DNA of 64,000 bases from UBA6019 sp035535055 (GTDB lineage: Bacteria; Chloroflexota; Dormibacteria; Dormibacterales; Dormibacteraceae). The translations under genes were made by a program, and so were the position numbers. The stretch spans positions 1 through 64,000 of the forward strand of contig DATLQT010000108.1 of assembly GCA_035535055.1 (NCBI GenBank), written 5' to 3'. Below are positions 40,401 to 49,173 of this stretch, piece by piece (the first letter of the stretch is position 1; every line of letters begins with the position of its first letter). The notes below the pieces were generated by a model. The model saw only the letters and a program-made list of their open reading frames with translations. It ran no database searches and was not told the DNA's origin.

Positions 40401-41063
40401 GTGGTCCAGCGCGCCGCACCTTCCGCGCCGGTCGGGCTCTGGCTGAGCCTCGGCCAGGCCAGCCGCCTGCTCGGGATCACGCCCGCGACCCTTCGCCGCT
40501 GGGCCGACCAGGGGGAGGTCGCCACCTTCGTGACTCCCGGCGGCCACCGCCGCTTTCCGCGCTCGGTGATCGAGGGGATGGTCCCCCACGTTCGCAGCCG
40601 CCGTCCGTCGCTGGCCGGGCTCGGGGCCAGCCCGGAACGGATGGCGTTGGCCTACCGCCGGGCGCGCCCGGTTGAGCGCCCGGGGAGCCCTCGCTGGATG
40701 GCAGGCCTCTCGGAGGCCGATCGGGTGGAGTTCCGGGAGCGCGGTCGAAGGCTCCTGGCGATCCTTCTCGAGCACCTCGATGCCGAGGACACAGGGGCCG
40801 CGGCCGGCCACCTTGAACGCGCCGTCGCCGACGCCACCGAGTACGGCGCGCTCTCGCGCAGCCTGGGCGCCTCGCTGACCGAAACGGTGGAGCTGTTCCT
40901 CCGCTTCCGCGGCTCCTTCGTCGGCGAGCTGGCCGGGGTGGCCCGCCGGCGACGGCTCGACACGCGCGAGGCGACGGCCCTGCTGGTTGCGGCGGAGACG
41001 GCGATGGACCGGCTGCTGGTCGCCCTCATGAGGGGCTTCGAGCAGGGAGGCGAGCCGGCATGA
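40401..41063 (+). CDS. MerR/excisionase-type helix-turn-helix protein, first gene of the heme operon
   Basis: A 220-residue protein. Residues about 13-55 are a MerR-like winged helix (LGQASRLLGITPATLRRWAD, VATFVTPGGHRRFPRSVIEGM). The rest is an all-helical domain (EADRVEFRERGRRLLAILLE, SRSLGASLTETVELFLRFRG, ATALLVAAETAMDRLLVALM) that could bind a ligand or dimerise. Its TGA overlaps the ATG of hemA (ATGA). Position suggests a heme- or iron-responsive regulator of the operon, but no heme-binding motif is evident. Confidence 0.75.
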   Translation: MVQRAAPSAPVGLWLSLGQASRLLGITPATLRRWADQGEVATFVTPGGHRRFPRSVIEGMVPHVRSRRPSLAGLGASPERMALAYRRARPVERPGSPRWMAGLSEADRVEFRERGRRLLAILLEHLDAEDTGAAAGHLERAVADATEYGALSRSLGASLTETVELFLRFRGSFVGELAGVARRRRLDTREATALLVAAETAMDRLLVALMRGFEQGGEPA

Positions 41064-41953
41064 GCGGGCAGCCCTGGGTTGCCGGGGTCTCGGCCGCGGA
41101 GAGATCCGCGGAGGAGCGAGGAGAGCTCGCCGCCGAGCTTGCCCTGGCCGCCCGCGATGGACGGGGCCGGGTGCTCCTCGACACCTGCCACCGGGTGGAG
41201 CTGTACGGCTTCGACGAGGCGCCGGCGGCGGTTGCTGAGCTGCCGATCAAGACCGGCGCCGATGCTGTCAGCCACCTGCTCCGGGTGGCGGCGGGCCTCG
41301 AGAGCGCGGTGATCGGCGAGGAAGAGGTGCTCCACCAGGTGCGCGACGCCTTCCGGGCGGCCCTCACCGACCGTCCGCTCGATTTCCGCTCTCACCGGCT
41401 CTTTGAGGTCGCGCTCTCGGCGGGGCGGAGGGCGCGGTCCGGCCGCACCGCCAGCGGGGCCGGGCTGGCCGGGAGGGCGGTCGACTGGCTGGCCGCGCGT
41501 GGGCCTCTTGCCGGCCGGCCCGTGGTCGTCGCCGGCGCCGGGCGGATGGGATCGGCGCTGGCCCACGAGGCTCGCAAGCAGGGGGCCCTGGTGACCATCG
41601 CCAGCCGGGATGCGGGCCGGGCCCGGCGGCTGGCCGCCGTTTACGAGGGAACCGGGGTGGACCTGGCCGAGGGGGCCCGGCTGGCGCAGTCCAGCGTGGC
41701 CGTGGCGATCGCCCTCAGCGGGCCCTGGCAGGAGCTCGACGGCCTCGCCGACCCGCTGCCGCCGATCGCCGACATCTCCGCTCCGACGGCGGTCCCGGCC
41801 GCCCTTCGCAGCCGCCTCAACGGAGGCTTCCTGGGCGTGGACGAACTCTTCACCGGGCCGGGCGAGCCGCCGGCCGGCTACGTCGAAGCGGCCGAGCGGA
41901 TCGTCGCCGCCAAGCTCGAGGAGTACCTCGGCTGGTTGGACGCGCGCCGTTGA
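41060..41953 (+). CDS. hemA: Glutamyl-tRNA reductase, unusually short
   Basis: First step of C5 heme synthesis: glutamyl-tRNA to glutamate-1-semialdehyde with NADPH. LLDTCHRVELYGF holds the catalytic Cys (residue 43). LLRVAAGLESAVIGEEEVLHQVRDAF is the GluTR signature, and VVVAGAGRMGSALAHEA the NADPH site. At 297 residues it is about 120 shorter than usual. The N-terminal fold is compressed and the C-terminal dimerisation helices after EEYLGWLDARR are missing. It may dimerise differently or rely on a partner. TTGA overlap with hemC. Confidence 0.88.
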   Translation: MSGQPWVAGVSAAERSAEERGELAAELALAARDGRGRVLLDTCHRVELYGFDEAPAAVAELPIKTGADAVSHLLRVAAGLESAVIGEEEVLHQVRDAFRAALTDRPLDFRSHRLFEVALSAGRRARSGRTASGAGLAGRAVDWLAARGPLAGRPVVVAGAGRMGSALAHEARKQGALVTIASRDAGRARRLAAVYEGTGVDLAEGARLAQSSVAVAIALSGPWQELDGLADPLPPIADISAPTAVPAALRSRLNGGFLGVDELFTGPGEPPAGYVEAAERIVAAKLEEYLGWLDARR

Positions 41954-42834
41954 AGGTCCGCCTCGGCACCCGCGGCTCCCAGCTGGCCTTGGTCCAGGCG
42001 GGCCTGGTGGCCGATCGCCTGCGGGCGGCCGGGCATGAGGTCGAGGTGATGCGGATCGTCACCGAGGGCGACCTGCGACCGATCGACATGGTGGCGGGGG
42101 ATGGCGTCTTCGTCGCCGCCATCGCCCGGGCGCTGATCGCCGGGGAGGTGGACGTCGCCGTCCACTCCGCCAAGGATGTGCCGCTGGAGGAGGAGGCCGA
42201 GCTGGTGATCGCCGCCTACCCGGAGCGGGCGGACGCTCGTGACGCGCTGGTGACGCGGGAGCGTGGCGCGAGCCTCGACAGCCTGCCGCCAGGTTGCAGC
42301 GTCGGCACCGACAGCCCGCGGCGCGCCGGTTTTGTTCGCGCGGCGCGCCCCGACCTGCGCGTGGTGCCTATCCACGGCAACGTGGACACCCGGCTCCGCC
42401 GCCTCGACGAGGGCGAGGTCGACGCGCTGATACTCGCCGCCGCGGGCCTCGATCGCCTCGGCCGCGCCGACCGGATCGACCAGCGGCTGGATGCGCGGAC
42501 GGTAACGCCGGCACCTGCGCAGGGGGCCCTGGCCATCCAGGCGCGCCGATCGGACACCCGGCTGAGGAGCGAACTCTCCGCCATCGACAACCCCTCGGTG
42601 CGGCTGGCGGTGAATGCCGAGCGGGCGGTTCTGGAAGCCACGGGCGGAACCTGCCGCGCCCCGGTGGGGGCGTTCGCGGTGGTCGATGAGGGCGATTTCG
42701 AGATGCTGGTCGGCGGCGTCAACAGCGACGGTACGGGCCTCCACCTCTCGGTCACCCGGAGCGCGGTCGGGGGGGCGATGGACGCTGCCCGACAGGCAGG
42801 TCTCGAGCTCAAACAGCGGGTGGCCCTCCGGTGA
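41950..42834 (+). CDS. hemC: Hydroxymethylbilane synthase (porphobilinogen deaminase)
   Basis: A 294-residue enzyme that polymerises four porphobilinogens. RLGTRGSQLALVQA starts it, DVAVHSAKDVP holds the catalytic Asp, GTDSPRRAGFVRAARPDL and PIHGNVDTRLRRLDEGEVDALILAAAGLDRLG are signatures, and ATGGTCRAPVGAF carries the Cys (235) that binds the dipyrromethane cofactor. TTG start at 41950 inside the hemA stop. GTGA overlap with hemD. Confidence 0.95.
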   Translation: MKVRLGTRGSQLALVQAGLVADRLRAAGHEVEVMRIVTEGDLRPIDMVAGDGVFVAAIARALIAGEVDVAVHSAKDVPLEEEAELVIAAYPERADARDALVTRERGASLDSLPPGCSVGTDSPRRAGFVRAARPDLRVVPIHGNVDTRLRRLDEGEVDALILAAAGLDRLGRADRIDQRLDARTVTPAPAQGALAIQARRSDTRLRSELSAIDNPSVRLAVNAERAVLEATGGTCRAPVGAFAVVDEGDFEMLVGGVNSDGTGLHLSVTRSAVGGAMDAARQAGLELKQRVALR

Positions 42835-43526
42835 CGGCGGTGCTGCTGACCCGGCCCCTCGGAGCGGAGGACCCGCTGGCGATCTTCCTCGGTGAGCTCG
42901 GCTACCGTGTGCACGCCGTCCCGACGCTGGCGACCGAGCCGGTCCGGGTCGCGGCCGAGAGCCTGGCCGGGTTCGACTGGATCGTGGTCACCAGCGCGGC
43001 GGGCGTGGCGGCCCTGCCCGAGCTGCCGACGGGGTCGCGCTGGGCGGCGGTCGGCGCCGCAACCGCCGCCGCGCTCGCCGAGCGCGGCGTGACCGCCGAT
43101 CTGGTACCGGAGGTGTCCAACGGGGCCGCCATCGCGGCGGCCATCCCCGGCCCGGCCGGGAGCCGGGTCCTGCTGGCGCGGGCGGACGCCGCGGCGGAGG
43201 ACCTGCCGGTCCGGCTCCGCGAGCTCGGGGCCGAGGTGGTCGAGCTGGCCGTCTACCGCACGGTCGAGGCACCCCCGGATTCCCGGGCTGCGCTGGCGGA
43301 GGCGCTGGCGGACCCGGACCTGGCGGGCGTCGTCTTCGCCTCCGGCTCGGCGGTGCGCGGCTTCCTCGGCCTCGGCGGTACGGCCTCGTTGCCGGCGGTG
43401 ACGATCGGGCCCCGGACGAGCCAGGTGGCCCGGGACAGCGGATTCAAGATCGCGGCCGAGGCCGCCCAGCAGACCACGCGGGAGCTCGCCGAGGCGGTCG
43501 CCCGCGCCTTTCCGTCGGAGGTTTGA
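42831..43526 (+). CDS. hemD: Uroporphyrinogen-III synthase
   Basis: A 231-residue HemD that closes and inverts ring D of hydroxymethylbilane. The family is poorly conserved. Seen here are VLLTRPLGAEDPLA at the start, FDWIVVTSAAGVAAL, VGAATAAALAERGVTADLVPE, LLARADAAAEDLPVRLRELGAEVVELAVYRTV and VVFASGSAVRGFL. The call rests on these and on its place between hemC and hemB. GTG start overlapping hemC. Confidence 0.9.
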   Translation: MTAVLLTRPLGAEDPLAIFLGELGYRVHAVPTLATEPVRVAAESLAGFDWIVVTSAAGVAALPELPTGSRWAAVGAATAAALAERGVTADLVPEVSNGAAIAAAIPGPAGSRVLLARADAAAEDLPVRLRELGAEVVELAVYRTVEAPPDSRAALAEALADPDLAGVVFASGSAVRGFLGLGGTASLPAVTIGPRTSQVARDSGFKIAAEAAQQTTRELAEAVARAFPSEV

Positions 43527-43532
43527 CGATCC

Positions 43533-44543
43533 ATGGCTGAGCTCAAGACCCGGCTCCAAGTCCCCCTTCCCGCCGAGCGCCGGCCGCGCCGGCTCCGCGC
43601 CAGCCCGGCTCTTCGCAGGCTCGTCCGCGAGACCCGGCTCGACCCGGCCCAGCTGGTGGCCCCCCTCTTCGTCGTCTCCGGTCACGGCCGCCGCGAGGAG
43701 ATCTCCTCTCTCAGGGGTCATTCACGGCTGAGCCCCGACCTCGCGGTCGTCGAGGCGCGCCGCCTGGCGGACCTCGGCGTCGGCGGCGTGCTGCTCTTCG
43801 GTCTCCCCGATGCCAAGGATGCGGAGGGGACCGGCGCCCACGATGCCACCGGCCCGGTGCCGGAGACTCTGCGCCGGCTGCGCGACGCCGGGCTGCCGCT
43901 GGTCGCCATCGCCGACGTCTGCCTCTGCGAGTACACCGACCACGGCCACTGCGGCATCCTTCGCGGGGCCGAGGTGGACAACGACGCGACCCTGCCGCTG
44001 CTCGCGGAGGCGGCCGTCGCCTACGCGGAGGCGGGCGCCGGCATCGTCGCCCCGAGCGCGATGATGGACGGCCAGGTCGGCGCGCTGCGAGATGCGCTTG
44101 ATGACGCGGGACACCCCGACACCGTGATCATGGCCTACGCCTCCAAGCATGCCTCCGGCTTCTACGGCCCCTTCCGCGAGGCGGCCGGCTCGACGCCCGG
44201 CTTCGGCGATCGCAAGGCCTACCAGATGGACTCCGCCAACGGCCGTGAGGCCCTGCTGGAGATGGAGCTCGACGTCGAGGAGGGCGCCGACCTGCTGATG
44301 GTCAAGCCCGCGATCACCTCCCTCGACCTGCTGGCCCTCGCCCGGCAGCGCTTCGACCTGCCGCTGGCCGCCTACCAGGTGAGCGGCGAGGCGGCGATGA
44401 TCGAGGCCGCCGCCGAGCGGGGCTGGATCGATCGCCGCACCGTCGTCCTGGAATCCCTGACGGCGATCGTGCGGGCCGGCGCCCAGGTCGTGATGACCTA
44501 CTTCGCCGCCGACGCGGCCACCTGGCTGAGGGAGGATCGATGA
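43533..44543 (+). CDS. hemB: Delta-aminolevulinate dehydratase (porphobilinogen synthase)
   Basis: A 336-residue TIM-barrel enzyme condensing two 5-aminolevulinates. ADVCLCEYTDHGHCG is the Cys-rich zinc site, so the zinc-dependent type. MAYASKHASGFYGPFREAA and LLMVKPA provide the two Schiff-base lysines. YQVSGEAAMIEAAAERGWID is the closing signature. ATG at 43533, 6 bp after hemD. ATGA overlap with hemQ. Confidence 0.96.
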   Translation: MAELKTRLQVPLPAERRPRRLRASPALRRLVRETRLDPAQLVAPLFVVSGHGRREEISSLRGHSRLSPDLAVVEARRLADLGVGGVLLFGLPDAKDAEGTGAHDATGPVPETLRRLRDAGLPLVAIADVCLCEYTDHGHCGILRGAEVDNDATLPLLAEAAVAYAEAGAGIVAPSAMMDGQVGALRDALDDAGHPDTVIMAYASKHASGFYGPFREAAGSTPGFGDRKAYQMDSANGREALLEMELDVEEGADLLMVKPAITSLDLLALARQRFDLPLAAYQVSGEAAMIEAAAERGWIDRRTVVLESLTAIVRAGAQVVMTYFAADAATWLREDR

Positions 44544-45217
44544 GCGACGCTCGCTTCGTCCACGCCCTCGCCCTTGGCATTGACCCGGCCTGGCGAAGGC
44601 TCCCGGCGGATGAGCGCCGCCGTGGGTTCGAAGAGCTCGCCACCGTCCTCGGCGAAGCCTCCGCGGTGACGACCTTCACCTACTCCTCGATCGGTATCGA
44701 GGCCGGCGCCGACCTCTTGCTCTGGAGCCTCGCGCCCTCGCTGGAGGCCCTCGAGGAGCGGGTGGCGGCGGCCCTCCGCACGAGCCTCGGCGGTTGGCTG
44801 ACCGTGCGCGAGAGCTTTGTCGGCGTCATCCAACAGAGCCAGTACGTCAAAAAGCCGACGCCGCAAGAGCAGTCGCTCTTCAGCGGTGAGCGCTCGCACT
44901 ACCTGGTCGTGTACCCCTTCACCAAGGGCACCGACTGGTATCTGCTGGGCAAAGAGGCGCGGCAGGGGATCATGAACGAGCACATGCGGATCGGGCACGA
45001 CTACCCAGAGATCCGCCAGCTCCTCGCCAACAGCTTCGGCGTCGACGACATGGACTTCCTGGTCGCCTACGAGACCGACGACCTGGCCCACTTCGGCGAA
45101 CTGGTGCGGGCGCTCAGAGGGACGGACAGCCGCCGCTCCACCGTGCGCGATACGCCGTTGCTGGTCGGCGTCCACCGGCCGCTGCCCGAGATCGCCGCGC
45201 TGCTCGGCGCCCGGTGA
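44540..45217 (+). CDS. hemQ: Coproheme decarboxylase (chlorite dismutase family)
   Basis: A 225-residue HemQ/ChdC. It decarboxylates coproheme to heme b with peroxide, the last step of the coproporphyrin-dependent pathway. RIGHDYPEIRQLLANSFG holds the proximal heme His (153), and YPFTKGTDWYLLGKEARQGIMNEH is the HemQ signature containing the reactive Tyr. The distal Arg of chlorite-degrading relatives is not evident. Its place in a complete hem operon settles the role. Overlaps hemB and hemL. Confidence 0.94.
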   Translation: MSDARFVHALALGIDPAWRRLPADERRRGFEELATVLGEASAVTTFTYSSIGIEAGADLLLWSLAPSLEALEERVAAALRTSLGGWLTVRESFVGVIQQSQYVKKPTPQEQSLFSGERSHYLVVYPFTKGTDWYLLGKEARQGIMNEHMRIGHDYPEIRQLLANSFGVDDMDFLVAYETDDLAHFGELVRALRGTDSRRSTVRDTPLLVGVHRPLPEIAALLGAR

Positions 45218-46455
45218 CGTCGGCGGCAGCCTGGAGGGAGCGCGCGGCCGGGCTCTTCCCGGGAGGCGTCAACAGCCCCGTCCGCGCCTACCGGGCCGTC
45301 GGCGGTGACCCGCCGATCCTCGTCCGCGGCGCCGGGGCAGAGGTCTGGGACGCGGACGGCGACCGCTATCTGGACTACGTCGGGGCCTTTGGCCCGCTGC
45401 TCCTTGGCCACGCCCACCCGGCGGTGGTCTCCGCGATCAAAGAGGCGGTCGAGGCCGGCGGGTCCTTCGGCGCGACCGGGCCCGGCGAGGTGCGCCTGGC
45501 CGAGCTGATCCGGGAGCGGATGCCCTCGGTCGAACGGATGCGGTTTGTGAACAGCGGCACCGAGGCCGCGATGAGCGCCCTCCGCGTCGCGCGCGCGTCG
45601 ACCGGTCGCGAGCTGGTCGTCAAGTTCGACGGCGGCTACCACGGGCACTCCGACTCGCTGCTGGTGGAGGCCGGATCGGGCACGGCGACGCTCTCCATCC
45701 CCGGCAGCGCCGGGGTGGCCGCCGCGGTTGCCGCCCAGACGCTGATCGCGCCCTACAACGATCTCTCCGCGGTGGAACGGCTCTTCGACGCGCACCGGGG
45801 CCGCGTTGCGGCCGTGATCGTCGAGCCGGTCGCCGCCAACATGGGCGTGGTGGCGCCGGTCCCCGGTTTCCTCGAAGGCCTGCGCGAGCTGACCTCGAGC
45901 GACGGCTCGCTGCTTATCTTCGACGAGGTGATCACGGGATTCCGGGTCGCCCCGGGCGGCGCCCAGGAGCTCTACGGCATCCGGCCCGATCTCACGGTGC
46001 TCGGAAAGATCATCGGTGGCGGCCTGCCGGTCGGCGCCTACGGCGGTCGCGCCGACCTGCTCGACCTGGTCGCACCCGCCGGCGACGTCTACCAGGCGGG
46101 GACGCTCTCCGGACACCCGGTGGTGATGGCGGCCGGGGAGGCGACCCTGCGGCTGCTGACCCCCGACGTTTACACGGCGGTGGACCGCCGCGCTGACCGC
46201 CTGCAGGAGGCGCTGGCGGGTCCCGGCCGCAGCACCGCGAGGGTCGGCTCGCTGCTGACGCTCTTCTTCCGGGATCGGCCGCCCCGCGACTTCGCCGAGG
46301 CGAAGGGGTCGGACACCGCGGCCTTCGCAACCTTCTTCCGCGCCATGCGGGCCGCCGGGGTGCTGCTGCCACCCTCGCAGTACGAGGCGTGGTTCCTCTC
46401 TGCCGCCCACGACGACGCCGTCATCGACGAAACCATCGGAGCCCTTCCCCTATGA
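45214..46455 (+). CDS. hemL: Glutamate-1-semialdehyde 2,1-aminomutase
   Basis: A 413-residue PLP enzyme making 5-aminolevulinate from the HemA product. LFPGGVNSPVRAYRAVGGDPP starts it, VNSGTEAAMSALRVARA binds PLP phosphate, LLIFDEVITGFRVAPGGAQ holds the Asp, and LTVLGKIIGGGLPVGAYGGR the catalytic Lys. GTG start in GTGA with hemQ. ATGA overlap with hemE. Confidence 0.96.
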   Translation: MTSAAAWRERAAGLFPGGVNSPVRAYRAVGGDPPILVRGAGAEVWDADGDRYLDYVGAFGPLLLGHAHPAVVSAIKEAVEAGGSFGATGPGEVRLAELIRERMPSVERMRFVNSGTEAAMSALRVARASTGRELVVKFDGGYHGHSDSLLVEAGSGTATLSIPGSAGVAAAVAAQTLIAPYNDLSAVERLFDAHRGRVAAVIVEPVAANMGVVAPVPGFLEGLRELTSSDGSLLIFDEVITGFRVAPGGAQELYGIRPDLTVLGKIIGGGLPVGAYGGRADLLDLVAPAGDVYQAGTLSGHPVVMAAGEATLRLLTPDVYTAVDRRADRLQEALAGPGRSTARVGSLLTLFFRDRPPRDFAEAKGSDTAAFATFFRAMRAAGVLLPPSQYEAWFLSAAHDDAVIDETIGALPL

Positions 46456-47480
46456 GCCTTTTCCTCGATGCCGCCAACCTCCGCCCCGCCGACCGGACCC
46501 CCATCTGGCTGATGCGGCAGGCCGGCCGCTCGCTGCCCGAGTACCGCCGGCTGCGGGAGCGCTGGAAGCTGGTCGACATCGTGGCCCAGCCCGAGCTCTG
46601 CGCCGAGGTGACGCTGCAACCGGTGCGCCGACTCGGCGTCGACGCGGCCGTGATGTTCGCCGACATCATGCTGCCGCTGCGGGGCATGGGCGTGGACTTC
46701 GAGCTGGTCGAGGACGTCGGCCCCGTGATCGCCCGGCCGATCGAGTCGCCGGCCGACGTCGAGCGGCTCCGTGTTCCCTCCGGGGAGGAGGCGGCGCCCC
46801 AGGTGATCACCGCCGTGCGCCAGGTGGTCGCCGAGTCACCGGTGCCGGTGATCTGCTTTTGCGGCGCGCCCTTCACCCTCGCCAGCTATTTGATCGAGGG
46901 ACGGCCGAGCCGGGACTTCAAGAAGGTGAAGGCCTTCATGTACAGCCAGCCGGAGGCATTCGATTCGCTGCTCGGCAAGCTGGCAGCGACCATGAGCGGC
47001 TACCTCGCGGCGCAGGTCGGCGCCGGCGCGGCGGCGATCCAGATCTTCGACTCCTGGGTCGGTGCGCTGGCGGTCGAGGACTACCAGGCGCGGGTTCTTG
47101 AGCACACGCGGGCGATCCTCGAGGCGGTGGCGCCCCTGGGCGTTCCCCGGATCCATTTCGGGACGCACACGGCAAGCCTCCTGGAGCTGATCGCCTCGGC
47201 CGGGCCTGACCTGGTCTCGCTCGACTGGCGGGTGCCGCTCGACAGCGGCTGGGCGAGGCTCGGCGACGGCTTCGGCGTCCAGGGGAATCTCGACCCGGCG
47301 GTGCTCCTCGGTCCCCCCGAGCTGGTCCGCGAGCGCGCCCGTGACGTTCTCCGCAGGGCCGCCGGCCGGCCCGGCCACGTCTTCAACCTCGGCCACGGTG
47401 TGCTCCCCGAGACGCCGCTCGAGAACCTGCAACTGCTGATTGAGACCGTCCACGAGTGGAGGGCTGCCCCGGTTGGCTGA
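46452..47480 (+). CDS. hemE: Uroporphyrinogen decarboxylase
   Basis: A 342-residue TIM-barrel enzyme turning uroporphyrinogen III into coproporphyrinogen III. PIWLMRQAGRSLPEYRRLRE is the substrate-binding signature, VMFADIMLPLRGMGVDFELVEDVGPVI follows with the key Asp, CGAPFTLASYLIEGRPSRDF and the closing VFNLGHGVLPETPLENL are all present. ATG at 46452 inside the hemL stop. Overlaps the start of hemH. Confidence 0.96.
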   Translation: MSLFLDAANLRPADRTPIWLMRQAGRSLPEYRRLRERWKLVDIVAQPELCAEVTLQPVRRLGVDAAVMFADIMLPLRGMGVDFELVEDVGPVIARPIESPADVERLRVPSGEEAAPQVITAVRQVVAESPVPVICFCGAPFTLASYLIEGRPSRDFKKVKAFMYSQPEAFDSLLGKLAATMSGYLAAQVGAGAAAIQIFDSWVGALAVEDYQARVLEHTRAILEAVAPLGVPRIHFGTHTASLLELIASAGPDLVSLDWRVPLDSGWARLGDGFGVQGNLDPAVLLGPPELVRERARDVLRRAAGRPGHVFNLGHGVLPETPLENLQLLIETVHEWRAAPVG

Positions 47481-48381
47481 CCCCAAGACGGCGATCCTCT
47501 GCATGGCCTACGGCAGCCCCGCCGACGAGGCGGCCATTGAGCCCTACTTCACCCACATCCGGCGCGGCCGGGCGCCGTCGCCCGAGGACCTGGCCGAGCT
47601 GACCGCGCGCTACCGCGCGATCGGCGGCTCGCCGCTGGCCGAGATCACCGCCCGCCAGGCGGCGGCCCTCGGCGCGCGGCTGGAGATGCCCGTCTTCGCC
47701 GGCTACAAGCACGCGCCGCCCTTCGTGGGCGAGGTCGCCCGCGAGGTCGCGGCGACCGGTGCGACCCGGCTGATCGGCCTGCCGCTGGCCCCGCACTACG
47801 CGGCGATGAGCCTGGGCGGCTACCGAAAGGCCCTCGAGGAGGTGTGGGAGGGCGAGCTCGTCTTCGTCCCCGGCTTCCACGACCACCCGGCCTTCATCGC
47901 CGCGGTGGCCGGGCTGCTCGGCGAGGCGCTGGCCGGCTACCGGCCGGACCGCCTCTTCTTCACCGCCCACAGCCTGCCCGCCCGGATCATCGCCGAGGGG
48001 GACGGCTACCGAGACCAGCTGCTGGCCTCCTGCCGGCTGGTGGCTGGCCGGATGGAGCTGCCGGAGTGGGAGTTTGCCTTCCAGTCCGCCAGCACGACAG
48101 GCGAGCCGTGGCTCGGCCCCGACCTGCTGGAGGCGGTCGAGAGGTCCGGCGCCAGGAGCGTCCTGGTCTGCCCGGTCGGCTTTGTGGCCGACCACCTCGA
48201 GATCCTCTACGACCTCGACGTGGAGGCTCAGGCCTTCGCTCGCGAGAAGGGGGTCGAGATCCGCCGCACCGCCAGCTTCAACGACCGGCCGGTCTTCATC
48301 GAGGCCCTGGCCGAGGTGGTCAGGACCGCGCTTGGACCAGCACCTCGAGGGAGTCGACCAGGCGCGGACCCGGCCGGTTGA
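47473..48381 (+). CDS. hemH: Coproporphyrin ferrochelatase
   Basis: About 302 residues. Inserts Fe2+ into coproporphyrin III (CpfC role, given hemQ in the operon). LCMAYGSPADEAAIEPYF starts the fold, FTAHSLPARIIAEGD holds the catalytic His (166), and FQSASTTGEPWLGPDL the Glu (211). I took the TTG at 47473, overlapping hemE by 8 bp. A start at 47440 is possible. The last 20 codons overlap the convergent BtuF-like gene, and the C-terminus looks extended. Confidence 0.93.
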   Translation: MADPKTAILCMAYGSPADEAAIEPYFTHIRRGRAPSPEDLAELTARYRAIGGSPLAEITARQAAALGARLEMPVFAGYKHAPPFVGEVAREVAATGATRLIGLPLAPHYAAMSLGGYRKALEEVWEGELVFVPGFHDHPAFIAAVAGLLGEALAGYRPDRLFFTAHSLPARIIAEGDGYRDQLLASCRLVAGRMELPEWEFAFQSASTTGEPWLGPDLLEAVERSGARSVLVCPVGFVADHLEILYDLDVEAQAFAREKGVEIRRTASFNDRPVFIEALAEVVRTALGPAPRGSRPGADPAG

Positions 48382-49147
48382 AGTAGGCAGACCCGTCGAG
48401 GACCGCGACCCGACGAGCCCCGGTGGCCTCGATGCGGTCGCGGACCAGGTCGGCCTCGCGCTGGGCGCGCTCGCGGTCGAAGCCGCAGGGCGCCAGCACC
48501 AAGAGCTCGGGACGGAGGGCGATCACCTCCTCCCAGGAGCCGGCCACCGACGGCACCCCGGCCCGGGCGAGGGGATCGTCGATGCCCGCCAACCGGAGCA
48601 GATCGGGCGTCCAGTGCCCGGCCCGGTAGGGCGGGTCGAGCCACTCCAAGAAGACGCCACGGACCGGCCCCAGCTCCCGCGCCGCCGCCGCCGCGGCGGC
48701 GATCCGAGCCCGCAGGCCCTCCATGACCGGCGCCGGGTCGGTGGTGCAGGCGCGGGCGAGCTCCTCCATGTCGGCCAGCACCCCCTCGAAGGTGTGGGGA
48801 TGCTGGCGGAGCATCGGGATTCCCTCCAGGTCGTCGGCGACCTCGTCCGCGGAGACGGCGCAGACCCGGCAGACGTCCTGGGCGATCACCAGGTCCGGCC
48901 GTAGCTCGCGGATGGCCGCGGTGTCCACCTCGTACAGCGAGCGTCCTTCGGCGGCGGCCAGGGCGACCTCCGCCTCGATCCCGCCACTGTCCTCAAGGGC
49001 CAGGGCGAGCGTGGAGCGGGTAACCACCGGCAGGAGAGCCGCCTCGGGTGGGAAGTCGCATTCGTGGGTGACCGCGACCAGGCGGCCGCCGAGGCCGAGG
49101 GCGAAGAGCGACTCGGTGGCGCTGGGCAGCAGCGAGACGATCCTCAT
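48320..49147 (-). CDS. BtuF-like cobalamin-binding protein without signal peptide
   Basis: A 275-residue periplasmic-binding-fold protein: MRIVSLLPSATESLFALGLG, GRLVAVTHECDFP, RELRPDLVIAQDVCRVCAV and VFLEWLDPPYRAGHWTPDLLRLAG. These are features of the BtuF-like group annotated as cobalamin-binding. No signal peptide or lipobox, so cytosolic, and no BtuCD permease is adjacent. It is divergent by 26 bp from a DUF71 ATPase, a pair linked by comparative genomics to B12 salvage. Confidence 0.82.
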   Translation of the reverse strand: MRIVSLLPSATESLFALGLGGRLVAVTHECDFPPEAALLPVVTRSTLALALEDSGGIEAEVALAAAEGRSLYEVDTAAIRELRPDLVIAQDVCRVCAVSADEVADDLEGIPMLRQHPHTFEGVLADMEELARACTTDPAPVMEGLRARIAAAAAAARELGPVRGVFLEWLDPPYRAGHWTPDLLRLAGIDDPLARAGVPSVAGSWEEVIALRPELLVLAPCGFDRERAQREADLVRDRIEATGARRVAVLDGSAYFNRPGPRLVDSLEVLVQARS

Positions 49148-49173
49148 TTCGCCATGGTGTCATCGTTTGAGCG

